From Tetrahymena thermophila SB210 (Eukaryota; Ciliophora; Oligohymenophorea; Hymenostomatida; Tetrahymenidae), in NCBI RefSeq assembly GCF_000189635.1, contig NW_002476554.1:314731-378730 (forward strand): a stretch of DNA of 64,000 nucleotides, written 5' to 3'. The notes beneath the pieces are model-generated. The model saw only the letters and a program-made list of their open reading frames with translations. It was not told the DNA's origin and did not search any database. Made by a program: the position numbers and the translations under genes. Shown one piece after another: positions 23,781 to 36,468 of the stretch (position 1 is its first letter; every line of letters starts with the position of its first letter).

Positions 23781-24038
23781 TCATTAAAGTATGGAGACGT
23801 TTAAACATTTGCTGACAAGCTCATCCCAGTAGCATACAGGAGCCGGTAAAACATCACATTCATCTTTAGTGAGCACTTCACAATTCATAGGTTAATAACA
23901 AACGAATTCTGAATATGACCATTTACAACCTAGTGAAAGCTAGCAACTAACAAAGCTCAAACCTTAGCAATCTGCAATTTAAGCAGAAGCAGAAGAAATT
24001 AATAAAATTAAAGCGAAAAGAGCTAACAATTTTCTCAT
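23781..24038 (-). CDS. Small secreted cysteine-rich protein, 85 aa
   Basis: ATG at 24038 to TGA at 23781-23783, single exon. Residues 1-19 form a clear signal peptide (MRKLLALFALILLISSASA) with an Ala-x-Ala cleavage site before Q20. The mature ~66 residues contain eight cysteines at 24, 32, 38, 47, 53, 61, 69 and 78. They fall into two similar halves of the form C-x7-C-x5-7-C-x-W-x7-8-C, the second half reading CDVLPAPVCYWDELVSKC near its end. All eight probably pair, giving a compact secreted protein or pheromone-like or defence-like peptide. GC content is clearly above the flanks, supporting real coding. No named family is recognised. It is missed by standard-code gene finding because of its TAA/TAG codons. 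Confidence 0.82.
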
Positions 24039-24326
24039 TTTTTATTTTGATTTTTTTTCTTACCTTTTTTTAATTAATTTTTTATTAGAAATTTTAAATT
24101 AATATTTTGCTAATTAATATATAAAGACAGACAAACTCCATTTTAAATTAATTTAAGCAAAAATAACAAACTCATTATTTAGAATTTTTTAAAAATAAGA
24201 ACTAACAATTCTTAAAATATTAAATGGCAAGAGTGTGTATCAGATGAGAATGAATATTTTTGTGTTATTATTTAAAAGACATTTATTAAATAAAAACAAC
24301 CAAAAAATAAACAAATCCTTTTTATA

Positions 24327-24530
24327 ATGAGGTTTGTTATGAAAAAAGCTTTCTGTTAGGTGAAAAATAAGTATATGAAAACAAACTTTAAGAAATACCA
24401 AAATTTATAAATTAAGAAAGATTGTGTAATTAATTTAAGATATTACTCTGAGCTTGTTTCAAATATAAAAATGAATAAGATAGAATTTAATAGATTGTGT
24501 TTGAAGATTATAGTGAAAAAGGAAAAATGA
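24327..24530 (+). CDS. Doubtful 67-residue basic ORF
   Basis: ATG at 24327 to TGA at 24528-24530 in the ciliate code. Lys/Asn-rich, begins MRFVMKKAFCQVKNKYMKTN. No family, no signal peptide, no neighbouring exon. Listed only because it lies alone in a long spacer. Confidence 0.18.
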
Positions 24531-26169
24531 ATTAAATAAAAAAATAGAAAATATTTCTACTCAAAATAATTAATTAATTAGGTAAACAAAATAAGTGTTT
24601 GTTAATTAGAAATGATTAGCTAGCTATGTATTTTGATTAACTAAGTTTTTAAAATTCTTAATATTAAGTATTATCTTGTATCTATTAAATTTTTATGATA
24701 AAATATGATGATGCAAAAATTAATAATAAAAGATAGATTTAATATTACTTAACATTATTAAGCAATTTCGATTTGATACACAATATTAGTTAATTATTTA
24801 TAAATTTCATTTCTATATTGCTCAATTTTCTTAATATTGCTTGCTTACCTTTTGGTTACTAACTAGATTTCTGATTTTAATATCCTTTATTTCTTTATTC
24901 ACTAATTCATTTATTGTCTACTTCATTTTTTATTTTATTTACTTTAATTTTCTTAGCTAATTTAAAATTTAGTCATTAAATTAAATAATTTTTCTGGTTT
25001 TCTATTTTAATTGATTAAATTTGGCCCACATTAAACAACTGTATTATCATTTTTATATTAAGATTCTTTAAGGAGATAGTTAGATTAGAGTTTTGATTTA
25101 TATTTTACTTTAAACTTTTAGTTATTCAATTTAATTAATATATGTTTTTTCATACACTTTAAAAATATTTTTATAAACATTTTACAAAATAAATAAATAA
25201 TGTTCTTAAATATCAGATATCCTTTTTGCTTTTAATCATAGATATTTAGTTTTGGTCTTTTATTTTTTGGAAAGAATCAAGTAAAAGAGATAGATAGAAA
25301 TATTTAAATTGAGAAACTAATAATTAAATAATTTTAAAAAATTTGATTGGAATTTAAAAATATAATATCTGTAAACATTCAAATAAATACAAGTTGAAAA
25401 ATAAAATATTTTTTAGTTTGGTCATTTATTTATAACACTAATTTCTCAGAAAGAAAGCTAGCTATATTATTCAATTCCAAAAAATATGAAACTACAGTAG
25501 AGTATCTGTTGTAAAAGAAAATAATAACATTTTGATTTGTATCATAATTTTCAAATATAAACATATTATGTTACAGAATCACTGATCAATAATATATTAT
25601 TAAAATAAGTGATAGTTTGCCAATATAAATTAAAAGATGTAAGCTCTATTTATGAAGAAAGGTTATTAATCATTTATGGTCTGTCTCATCAGAAATTATC
25701 TTTTATATTAATTTTGTCTTTCTATTTAAAATTTACTATTTTTTCTGATTAATTTGTTTAATTTTGATCGTTTTCTGATGGTGATTAATTAATTTAGTTG
25801 GTTGGTTGGTTAATTTCAAATTATGAAAATTTTATTTAATATAAAAATATAAATCTATTCAAGTCAAGTAAAGAGATAGTAATCTATAGGATGAAATATA
25901 TATGAATGATTTCAACCAAAAATATTTACCTATCAATTAAAATAATATTAATTAACGAAGCTTTAAAAAAATCATAGTTGAATAATTAAAATTTCAAAAT
26001 ACTAAATTATGTTTAAAGAAATTAATTTTAATCTTAGATTTGTTTTTCTTAAAAATATTTATTACTAAATAAATGAATCTTTTATTTTATGAATATATTT
26101 TTATGAAAAAAATATTTTACAATTTTAATTTTAAATTTTTATTTATGGTAACTTTTATGTAGTTAGTTT

Positions 26170-26340
26170 AAATACTAATAAATACATTTTAATAAATAAA
26201 TTCTAATAAAATAATAAATAATCAAATAAATCCTAATTAATAAATAAATGAATAAATTCATTCTCATAAATCATAAATAAATTCTATTAATTGAATAAAT
26301 CCTAATAAATAAATAAATGAACAAATTCATTGTAATAAAT
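26170..26340. repeat. Diverged AT-rich direct repeats
   Basis: Repeats of a unit containing AATAAATCCTAATAAATAAA followed by a GAA(C/T)AAATTCATT word, in two to three imperfect copies. Simple low-complexity expansion in a spacer. Confidence 0.6.
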
Positions 26341-26775
26341 ATTAGTTAATAATTTAAAAAATAAATTAAAAAGTAAGGTTTATGATTTTTATATTTATTA
26401 ATTTTTCAGATTTAATTAAATTATAAAACAAATTTTATACATATAATGTATATTGAGCCTATGAGCTCAAAATATTTTAATTTATTTAGTAGCCATTTTT
26501 ATTGACCGTAGGTATTTCCTTCTTTGCGAAAATTCGAAGTGCTCCTTTTGAATATTTATTCTCTCTTTATACTTTATCAAATATATTCATAAATAAATTC
26601 TATTAATGATATAGTGTTTATAATTTTATATTTATTTATATTCCTAATTGTTGAAAGATTATGTTTCATAATATGAAATATAGAAAACAATTATTATATA
26701 CACAAATATAAAGCATAGTAAGTAACATCAGGACTAAGAGATATTCTAATAAATTATAAAGTTTTATATTTAATT

Positions 26776-27909
26776 TCATTTTTATTCTTCTAATTCTACT
26801 ACAAATTCAACTTCTGATAAATCATCTTTTGAAAGAATACAATCCTTTTTGTCTGTTTACATCCATATCAAATTTATAAAATAAAAAGTGAAGTAGATAA
26901 ACTGAATGGCCAATAAAATCTTAACTTTTAGCATGAAAAAATAATCTTCTTCTAAAAATATTTAGCTAGTTTCATCTTATAAAAAACAATCTTCTCCTCC
27001 AAATTTATTCACTATTCCAAAAAATAACAACTGATAAATACCACACAAGTCTATAATACGGAAAAAGCAAAGTAGTATTAAACCGAATTTATAAATTTTT
27101 ATAATAGGTTTATTTTGTTTAAGATCTTCCATATAACAAGAAATTTAAATAAAGAAACATTTAAAAGAGAAATAAGTAAAAATAAAATATTGTGCTGGCA
27201 AATCATTTTTAGGATTATATTTGCATCTCTAGTCTACTGGTACTCTATTCTCTAAGTATAAAGTAAGATTGGTTTCAAGCGGTTATTATATACATTCTAT
27301 AATATACTCTAAAGTACATAGCACATCCAATTTAAAATTCATATCTGTGGGTCTTAAAAAATAATCATTAGTATCTTTTGAATTTTGGTTTTTTATTTTC
27401 ATACTAACTAATGGAGACTAGTTTGGGTCTTCTCTTTTAATAAACATATTCATATTATCTAATTTAAAATTAGAAATCTTCTCATAGCCTTCCACTAGCT
27501 CTTTATCAGATAGCATCAAATCTGAAATTGGGCATATTCCTTAATAAGATTATGTTGTTGTACCTTTGTAAGTGCATTTTTAAATACCTGTACTAATTTT
27601 ATTCAATTAAGTATTATCCAAAATTTTTTCAGAAATTTCATAGCATAATTACACAAGCTTTATTTTCTCAGGTTTTTCCATATTTTAGCTTGGAATTAAA
27701 TAGTTTAGTCTTTCATATTTACCACAATGATATTCTTCAGAAACTCTTACATTTAAGATATAATTTGAATCAATATTTCTATTTAGATCCTCCAAAAGAT
27801 AATTTGTATAATTATGATAAGTATTGAAAGCAATAATATTTGTTATAAGTTATAACATGGTAACTAAAACCTAAACTAATAGTAATTTTTTTAAAACAAT
27901 TCCTTTCAT
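26776..27909 (-). CDS. Array membrane protein 1 (intact)
   Basis: Single exon, ATG at 27909 to TGA at 26776-26778, 377 residues. An N-terminal hydrophobic segment (LLLVQVLVTMLQLITNIIAF) is a signal peptide or anchor. The ectodomain (~210 residues) has conserved Cys and the family signature GICPISDLMLSDKELVEGYE. It is followed by TNLTLYLENRVP, then three hydrophobic helices: QYFIFTYFSFKCFFIQISCY; the FGLILLCFFRIIDLCGIYQL region with FGGEDCFLQDE after it; and ILLAIQFIYFTFYFINLIWM. The tail is acidic (SEVEFVVELEEQK). The family is not recognised. It heads an array of eight related copies, and its open frame despite divergence from the others argues that it is functional. Confidence 0.85.
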
Positions 27910-28263
27910 TTTGTAAAAGCTATTTTTAATTTATTATTATTATAATTAATATTTATTGTTTTTAAATTGATTTAATTAAGTCTTAAAAGATAAATATTTT
28001 TTTGATGTATTTAATAATTGAATAATAAGCGCAAAGAAAATTTTGAAAATTTTGTTTTAACAAATAAATAAATAATTAGTATTTATCAATATTTTATCTT
28101 TTTCTGAATTATTAAAATCAGAAAATTTACATAAAATTTTTAAATAAATTAAAAAACCATAATTTTCATTCATTCCTAAAACTCAGTTAAAGCTTAGATA
28201 TAATAGGAAAAGTGAAGTCTAGGGCTACATACTGTCAACAAGGCTTTTTTATACATGATAATT

Positions 28264-29100
28264 TATAAAAATGAATTAAGTGTGTTGATTTTTTTCTGGC
28301 GACAAAAGTTGACTGAGGTTATTTTCTCTTATATATAATTTAAAAAAAGAATAGAAAGTAAAAATTAATTAACTCACTGATCTTTTATTTTAATTATCCC
28401 TATATTTGCGTCTATAATCTATTGGAACTCTCTTTTCTAAGTATAAAGTAAGATTTGTTTTATACGGTTATCATTCATCCACTTTACATAATTTCTAATA
28501 CTTTTAATACTCTAAAAGACAGAATAAATCCACTTTAAAATTCATATTTTGGTCTAATAAAATTATCTTTAGTACCTATTGAATTTTATTTTCCTATTTT
28601 CATACTAACTTATGGAGACTAGTTTAGGTCTTCTCTTTTAATAAATATATTCATTCATATTATGTAATTAAAATTTATAAATCTTCTCATAGTCTTCCAC
28701 TAGCTCTTTATCAGATAGCATCAAATCTGAAATTGCGCCTATTCCTGAATTAAATTATGTTGTAGAACCTTTATATGTGCATTAATAAATAACTCTACTA
28801 CTGTTATTGAATTAAGTATTCTTCAAAATTGCTCTTTAATAAATTTGATAGTATAGTTACACAACAAGCTTTATTTTCTCAGGTTTTTCTATATTTGAGC
28901 TAGGAATTAACTAGTTTAGTCCTATTTCATTTGGGTCTCATTTTTATTCTTCAGAAACTCTTACCTTTAAGAAATAATCTGAATTAAAGCTTTTTATTAG
29001 ATCTGTCAAAACAAATCCTTCTGAATCATTAACTAAAAAAAATTATTGTTAGGAATTAAGATATGCATACTGAAAAACTAAAGAATAACAATTATTTCAT
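28264..29100 (-). pseudogene. Array copy 2, truncated
   Basis: Homologous to the N-terminal two thirds of the array protein: it keeps the SDLMLSDKELVE signature and the Leu-rich TNLTLYLE-like strand. It lacks the C-terminal membrane helices found in full copies. The frame from ATG 29100 meets TGA after about 24 codons, where the homology shifts frame, and a 4-bp duplication in the middle (ATTC repeated near 28650) shifts it again. Downstream of the ectodomain it is replaced by a different tail at 28264-28380 that is shared with array copies 4 and 6. Host gene family, broken copy. Confidence 0.75.
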
Positions 29101-29615
29101 TTTATAAAAGATATTCTTAACTTATTTCTATTATTTATTATTTATACATTTATTTCATTAATTTGATGAAATTTTAAATGAAAAATAAATAAAATAAATT
29201 TTCTAAAATTTGATAAAAGCTAACAGATAAATATGTTTTTATTATTATGTATTTTAAATTTGAATAATAAGCTCACAGAAATTTTCAAAATTATTGTTTT
29301 AACAAATAAATAATTAGTTTTTTCTAAACAAACATTTTATTTTTTTCTTAAAATTAAAAAATATTCAGTTGCTTCTAAAATTTATTTTTTTACGTAGAAA
29401 TCTAAACTAAACATAAATTCAATAATTAATATTAAGAATGAAAATAACTTTAATTAAAAATCTGAAATCTATTTTTTTAATTTTTTTTAATTTTGGGGGT
29501 TAATATAATTTGAGGTGAATTAATGAGAACTTACAGTATTTACATATATAAAGCATAGTAAGTAACATAAGGACTAATAGATATTTTAATAAATTATATA
29601 CTTTTATATTTAATT

Positions 29616-30713
29616 TCATTTAAATTCTATTTCTGATAAATAATTTAAACAAATATTATTCATTTTGTGTGTTTTAAAGCTAATCAAAGTTATAAAAGGA
29701 AGAGTGAAGTTGATAAAGTGAATGGCCAATAAAATTTTTATATTTAGCTTGAAAAAATAATTTTCTTCTAAAATTATTTATCTTGTTTCTTCTTATAAAA
29801 AACAATCTGCTCCTCCAAAATAAAACTCTGTTCCTTTAAATTAGTACTAATAAATACCACATAGGTCTATAATAGAGCAAATGCAACAGTTTATTAACGC
29901 TTCATTTTTAATTTCTATTTCTTCAGGTTTCACACCTTAATTTAAAAGTTAAATGAAAACCAAAATTTATATTATTAAATACAAATAAAAAAAAACTGAG
30001 CTTATTGACCAATTATCATATTTAGGATTATATTTGCATCTCAAGTCTATTGGCACTCTATTCTCTAAGTATAAAGTAAGATTGGTTTCAAATGGTTATT
30101 TTGTGCATTCTTAATTATACTCTAAAGTACATAGTACATCTAATTTAAAATTCATATCCGTTGGTCTTAAAAAATAATTTTGAGTATCTTTTGAATTTTG
30201 GTTTCTTATTTCCATTTTAACTAATAGAGACTAATTTGGGTCTTCTCTTTTAATAAACATGTTCATATTATCTAATTTAAAATTAGAAATCTTTTCATAG
30301 CCTTCCACGAGCTCTTTATCAGATAGTATCAAATCTGAAATTGGGCATATTCCATAATAAGATTATATTGTATTACCTTTATAAGTGCATTTTTAAATAT
30401 TTCTACTACTGTAATTCAATTCAGGGTTTCTAATTAATCTTTTATAACTTTTCAAGCATAATTACACAAGCTTTTTTTTCTCAGGTTCTTATATATTTTA
30501 GCTAGGAATTAACTAGTTTAGCTTTATTTCATAGTTACCACAATTATAATCTTCAGAAACTCTCACATTTAAGATATAATCTGAATCAATATTTGTTTAT
30601 AGATACTTCTTAAGATCTTCTGAATCAGCTTTTAAAAAAACTATTAGTAAGAATTAATATATGGTAACTAAATAGTAATAGTAAAATATTTATTTAAAAA
30701 CAATTGATTTCAT
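29616..30713 (-). CDS. Array membrane protein 3 (intact)
   Basis: Single exon, ATG 30713 to TGA 29616-29618, 365 residues. Same architecture as array protein 1: N-terminal hydrophobic segment, ectodomain with GICPISDLILSDKELVEGYE, TNLTLYLENRVP, and three C-terminal helices with conserved FGGADCFLQEE between the last two. The first C-terminal helix and its following loop (SVFFYLYLIIQILVF onward) bear no clear likeness to copy 1, while flanks are well conserved. Function unknown; presumed cell-surface or endomembrane protein. Confidence 0.85.
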
Positions 30714-30989
30714 TTGTAAAAGTAATTCTTATTTTGTTATTATTTTTTATTGTTTATAAATTGATATAAATATTTTTTTGACGTATTTAATAATTAAATA
30801 ATAATAAGAGCAAAGACAATTTTTGAAAATTTTGTTTTAAAAAATAAATAATTAGGATTTCTCAATATTTTATCTTTTTCTTAAAATTAATTAACTGTTG
30901 CTTTCTTCTAAAAGTTATGCATGTATATATAAATCTAAACTAAACACAAATTCAAAAAAACATTATTTTTAATGGAAATGACTTAGAGT

Positions 30990-31802
30990 ATAAAAATGAA
31001 TTAAGTGTGTTGATTTTTTTCTGGCGACAAAAGTTGACTGAGGTTATTTTCTCTTATATATAATTTTAAAAAAAGAATAGAAAGTAAAAATTAATTAACT
31101 CACTGATCTTTTATTTTAATTATCCCTATATTTGCGTCTATAATCTATTGGAACTCTCTTTTCTAAGTATAAAGTAAGATTTGTTTTATACGGCTATCAT
31201 TCATTCACTTTACATAATTTCTAATACTTTTAATACTCTAAAACCCTAAAATTCATATTTTGGTCTAATAAAATTATCTTTAGTACCTATTGACTTTTAT
31301 TTTCCTATTTTCATACTAACTTAAGGAGACTAGTTTAGGTCTTCTCTTTTAATAAATATATTCATATTATGTAATTAAAATTTATAAATCTTCTCATAGT
31401 CTTCTACTAGCTCTTTATCAGATAGCATCAAATCTGAAATTGGGCCTATTCCTGAATTAAATTATGTTGTAGTAATTTTATATGTGCATTAATAAATAAC
31501 TCTACTACTATTATTGAATTAAGTATTCTTCAAAATTGCTCTTTAATAAATTTGATAGTATAATTACACAAGCTTTATTTTCTCAGTTTTTTCAAAATTT
31601 GAGCTAGGAATTAACTAGTTTAGTCCCATTTCATTTGGGTCTCATTTATTCTTCAGAAACTCTTACCTTTAAGAAATAATCTGAATTAAAGTTTTTTATT
31701 AGATCTGTCAAAACAAATCCTTCTGAATCATTAACTAAAAAAAATTATTGTTAGGAATTAAGATATGTATACTGAAAAACTAAAGAATAATAATTATTTC
31801 AT
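30990..31802 (-). pseudogene. Array copy 4, truncated
   Basis: Nearly the same as array copy 2, including the early frame break and the alternate tail (31000-31100), but without copy 2's 4-bp duplication. It starts from ATG 31802 and has no C-terminal helices. Together with copy 3 it forms a ~2.7-kb higher-order unit with copies 2 and 1, so short and full genes were duplicated as a pair. Confidence 0.75.
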
Positions 31803-32154
31803 TATATAAAAGTTATTCTTAATTTATTTCTATTATTTATTATTTATACATTTATTTGATTTATTTGATGAAATTTTAAATGAAAAATAAATAAAATAAA
31901 TTTTCTAAAATTTCATAAAAGCTAAGAGATAAATATGTATTTATTATTATGTATTTTAAATTTAAATAATAAGCTCACAGAAAATTTTTCAAAATTTTTG
32001 TTTGAACAAATAAATAAAAATTTTTTTTTAATTTTGGGGGTTAATATAATTTGGGGTGAATTAATGAGAACTTACAGTATATACATATAAAGCATAGTAA
32101 GTAACATAAGGACTAATAGATATTTTAATAAATTATATACTTTTATATTTAATT

Positions 32155-33252
32155 TCATTTAAATTCTATTTCTGATTAATAATTTATAAGAATATAATTC
32201 ATTTTGTGTGTTTAAAAGCAAATCAAAGTTATAAAACTAAGAATGAAGTAGATAAAGTGAATGGCCAATAAAATTTTTATATTTAGCTTGAAAAAATAAT
32301 TTTCTTCTAAAATTATTTATCTTGTTTCTTCTTATAAAAAACAATCTGCTCCTCCAAAATAAAACTCTGTTCCTTTAAATTAGTACTAATAAATACAATA
32401 TAGGTCTATAATAAAGCAAATGCAAAATTATATTAACATTTTATTATAAATAATTATTTTGCTTAGTAATATACGATCTTTTAAAATAAAAATGAAAATG
32501 ATAATTTATACTATTGAATAGAAAAAAAAAAAAACTGAGCTTATTGAGTAATTATTATAATCGGGATTATATTTGCATCTCAAGTCTATTAGCACTCTAT
32601 TCTCTAAGTATAAAGTAAGATTGGTTTCAAGTGGTTAATTTGTACATTCTTTATTATTCTCTAAAGTACATAGTACATCCTATTTAAAATTCATATCCGT
32701 TGGTCTGAAAAAATAATTTTGAGTATCTTTTGAATTTTGGTTTCTTATTTCCATATTAACTAATGGAGACTAATTTGGGTCTTCTCTTTTAATAAACATG
32801 TTCATATTATCTAATTTAAAATTAGAAATCTTTTCATAGCCTTCCACTAGCTCTTTATCAGATAGTATCAAATCTGAAATTGGGCATATTCCCTGATAAG
32901 ATTATATTGTAGTACCTTTATAAGTGCATTTTTAAATATCTCTACTACTGTAATTGAATTTAGGGTACTTAATTAAACTTAAATAACTTTACAAGCATAA
33001 TTACACAAGCTTTTTTTTCTCTGGTTCTTATATATTTTAGCTAGGAATTAACTAGTTTAGATTTCTTTCATAGTTACCACATTTATAATCTTCAGAAACT
33101 CTCACATTTAAGATATAATCTGAATCAATATTTGTTTATAGATACTTCTAAAGATCTTCTGAATCAGCTTTTAAAAAAATTATTAGTAAGGATTAATATA
33201 TGGTAACTAAAAAGTAAAAGTAATATAATTATATTAAAACAATTGTTTTCAT
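32155..33252 (-). CDS. Array membrane protein 5 (intact)
   Basis: Single exon, ATG 33252 to TGA 32155-32157, 365 residues, same length as array protein 3 and its closest relative. Ectodomain and last two helices are nearly the same as copy 3. The first C-terminal helix and loop differ again: a 13-T run keeps frame, encodes Phe residues and is followed by an unrelated Ile/Lys-rich loop. The Cys-Phe-Leu motif FGGADCFLQEE is kept. Confidence 0.83.
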
Positions 33253-33593
33253 TTGTAAAAGTAATTCTTATTTTGTTATTATTTTTTATTGTTTATAAAT
33301 TGATATAAATATTTTTTTGACGTGTTTAATTATTAAATAATAAGCGCAAATACAATTTTTGAAAATTTTGTTTTAAGAAATAAATAAATAATTAGTATTT
33401 CTCAATATTTTATCTTTTTCTTAAAATTAATATACTGTTGCTTTCTTTTAAAAGTTATGCATGTATGTAGAAATCTAAACTAAACACAAATTCAAATTTT
33501 AAAAAAGCTTGTGAGATTTTAAAATATTTAAAATATGCTGTTATATGAAGAATAAAAGGTAGGTATAATAAAAATAATTTTTAAAAATATTAA

Positions 33594-34437
33594 TATAAAA
33601 ATGAGTTAAATATGCTGATTTTTGTCTGGCGGCAGAAGTTGACTTACCTTATTTTCTCTTATATATTTAAAAAAAAGAATAGAAAGTAAAAAGTAATTAC
33701 CTGATCTCTTATTTTCATTATCATTACTTTTTATATTTACAATACTAGTCTATTTGAACTATTTTTTTAAGTATAAAGTAAGATTTGTTCCATGTGGTTA
33801 TTGTTCACTGTACATTAGTTTTAATCTTTTTAATACTCTAAAGGATAGAATACATCCATTTTAAAATTCATATTTTTAGGTCTAATAAAACTATCTTGAG
33901 TAGCTTTTGAATTTTGTTTTCTTATTTTCAAACTAACTAAAGGAGACTAGTTTGGGTATTCTCTTTTAATAAACGTATTCATATTATCTAATTTAAAATT
34001 AGAAATATTCTCATATCCTTCCACTAACTCTTTATCAGATAGCATCAAATCTGAAATTGGGCATATTCTTGAATTAGGTTATGTTGTAGTACCTTTATAA
34101 GCGCATTGCTAAATATCTCTACTACTGTTGTTGAATTAAGTAGTCTCAGTCTGAATTTGCACTTTAATAAATTTGATAGCATAATTACACAAGCTTTATT
34201 TTCTCAGGTTTTTCTAAATCTGAGCTAGGAATTAACTAGTTTAGTCCTATTTCATTCGAGTCATATTTATATTCTTCAGAAACTCTTACATTTAAGATAT
34301 TATCTGAATTAAAGTTTTTTATTAGATCTCTCAAAAATATCCTTATGAATCATTACCTAAAAAAAAAGTATTGTTAGGAATTAAGTTATGCATACTAAAA
34401 AATTAAAGAATAATAATAATTTATAAATAATTTATTT
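33594..34437 (-). pseudogene. Array copy 6, truncated, start lost
   Basis: A third short copy with the ectodomain portion and the alternate tail (33600-33665, more diverged: GGCGGCAGAAGTTGACT instead of GGCGACAAAAGTTGACT). The expected initiator position reads ATT rather than ATG, and the C-terminal helices are absent. Confidence 0.7.
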
Positions 34438-34812
34438 TAAAAAAATTTATTTTGAAATTATTATTTTTACATTTATTTGATTGATTTGATGAAACTTTAA
34501 ATGAAAAATAAATAAAATAAATTTTCTCAAATTTGATAAAAGCTAAAATATATATTTATTTATTATTGATTTTCTTTTCATTTACTTTATATTTTAATAA
34601 TAAGCCCAAATATTTTTGAAAATTTTTGTTTTAACAAACATTTAATTATATATTATTTATAATTTTATAAAATTATATATATACTCCTAATTTATGAAGA
34701 ATTATGTTTCATATTATAAAATATAGAAAATAGCTATTATATATATAAGTAAAGCTAAATATCGTCAGAACTAATAGATATTCTAGTAAATTAAATACTT
34801 TTATATTTAGTT

Positions 34813-35934
34813 TCATTTTAATTCTACTTCTGATAAATAACTATTTAAAAGAATTTTATTCTTTTTGTGTGTTTATAACAATATAAAATTTATAAAACCA
34901 AGAGTCAAATAGATAAAATCAATGGCCAATAAAATTTAAAAAAATAGTTTGTAAAAATAATCATCTTCTAAAATTATTTAGGTTTTTTCATCTTATAAAA
35001 AACAATCTGCTCCTCCAAATTAATCCACTGTATTTTATAAGTAGAGCCAATAAATAGCACGCAATTCTATAATACGGAAAATGCAGAATGATATTAAATT
35101 GCATTTATTAATTTCTATATCTCCATATTCACTATCACATAGTTCAAATGCAATCTTCATTTAGAAATAAGACAATAGAACAAATAAAAATGAAAAAATT
35201 AAGAACGTTGTAAAACTATCACGATTATATTTGCATCTCTAGTCTATTGGAACTCTTTTCTCTAAGTATAGAGTAAGATTTGTTTCATGCGGTTATTTGT
35301 TCACAGTACATTCGTTTTCGTATTTTGAATACTCTTAAAAACAGAGTACATCCATTTTAAAATACATATTTGTAGGTCTAATAAAATGATCTTCAGTATC
35401 TTTTGAATTTTGGTTTATAATTTTCATACTAACTAATGGAGACTAGTTTGGGTCTTCTCTTTTAATGAACATAAACATATTATGTAATTTAAAATTAGAA
35501 ATCCTCTCATAGCCTTCCACTAGCTCTTTATCAGATAGTATCAAATCTGAAATTGGGCATATTCCTTAATAAGATTATGTTGTAGTACCTTTATAAGTGC
35601 AATGTTGAATATCTCTAATACTGTTATTGAATTAACTATTATCGTAAATTGCTCTTTAATAAATTAGATAGCATAATTACACAAGCTTTATTTTCTCAGA
35701 TTATTCTATATTTGAGCTAGGAATTAAGTAGTTTAGACCTTTTTCATTTGAGTCACATTTATATTCTTCAGAAACTCTTATATTTAAGATATAATCTGAA
35801 TTCAAGTTTTTAATTAGATCCCTAAAAAGTTATATTGATCCTGAAAACATATTGTTACCTATAAAAAAAACAAATGCTAGGGAGCTTACTAATAAACTAA
35901 AAAATAATAATGATTAATAAATAATTGTTTTCAT
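34813..35934 (-). CDS. Array membrane protein 7 (intact)
   Basis: Single exon, ATG 35934 to TGA 34813-34815, 373 residues. Begins MKTIIYQSLLFFSLLVSSLA, a good signal peptide. Ectodomain signature GICPISDLILSDKELVEGYE, then TNLTLYLEKRVP, a distinct first C-terminal helix (FTTFLIFSFLFVLLSYF), the conserved FGGADCFLQDE and a final helix. Closest relative is array protein 8. Function unknown. Confidence 0.85.
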
Positions 35935-36468
35935 TTTATAAAAGATATTCTTAATTTATTTTTTTTATTTATTATTTATACATTTATTTGATTGATTTGA
36001 TGAAACTTTAAATGAAAAATAAATAAAATAAATCTTCTCAATAAAAGCTAAGAGAGAAATATGTATTTATTATTGATTTTCTTTTTTAAATTTTTTATAT
36101 TTCAATAATAAGAGCAAAGAAAATTTTTTTAAATTTTGTTTTAACAAATAAATAATTAGACTAATTTCTATGACACAAGATACTCATCGTAAAACTTATA
36201 CTTTCAAAAATTATCTCAATTATTTTTTCATTGAAAAAAAATGAAAAAAATAACAGAAAATTTGAAAAATGAATATTCTAATAATTCCCTATCTACTAAA
36301 AATTCACAATATGTTTTAATTTATGATGATAAATCACAACAAAATAAAAACATACAATATTTAAATTCAAATAGCTGTAAATTTAATTATATATATATAT
36401 ATAAGTAAAGCCAAGTAGCATCAGAACTAATAGATATTCTAATAAATAATATACTTTTATATTTAATT

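Larger units (their letters stand above)
24039..26775. other. Long AT-rich region, essentially gene-free
   Basis: No convincing gene. Holds one doubtful ORF (24327-24530), a stretch of diverged AT-rich direct repeats (about 26170-26340) and a short patch of raised GC at about 26488-26560. Numerous A/T homopolymers throughout. Confidence 0.5.
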
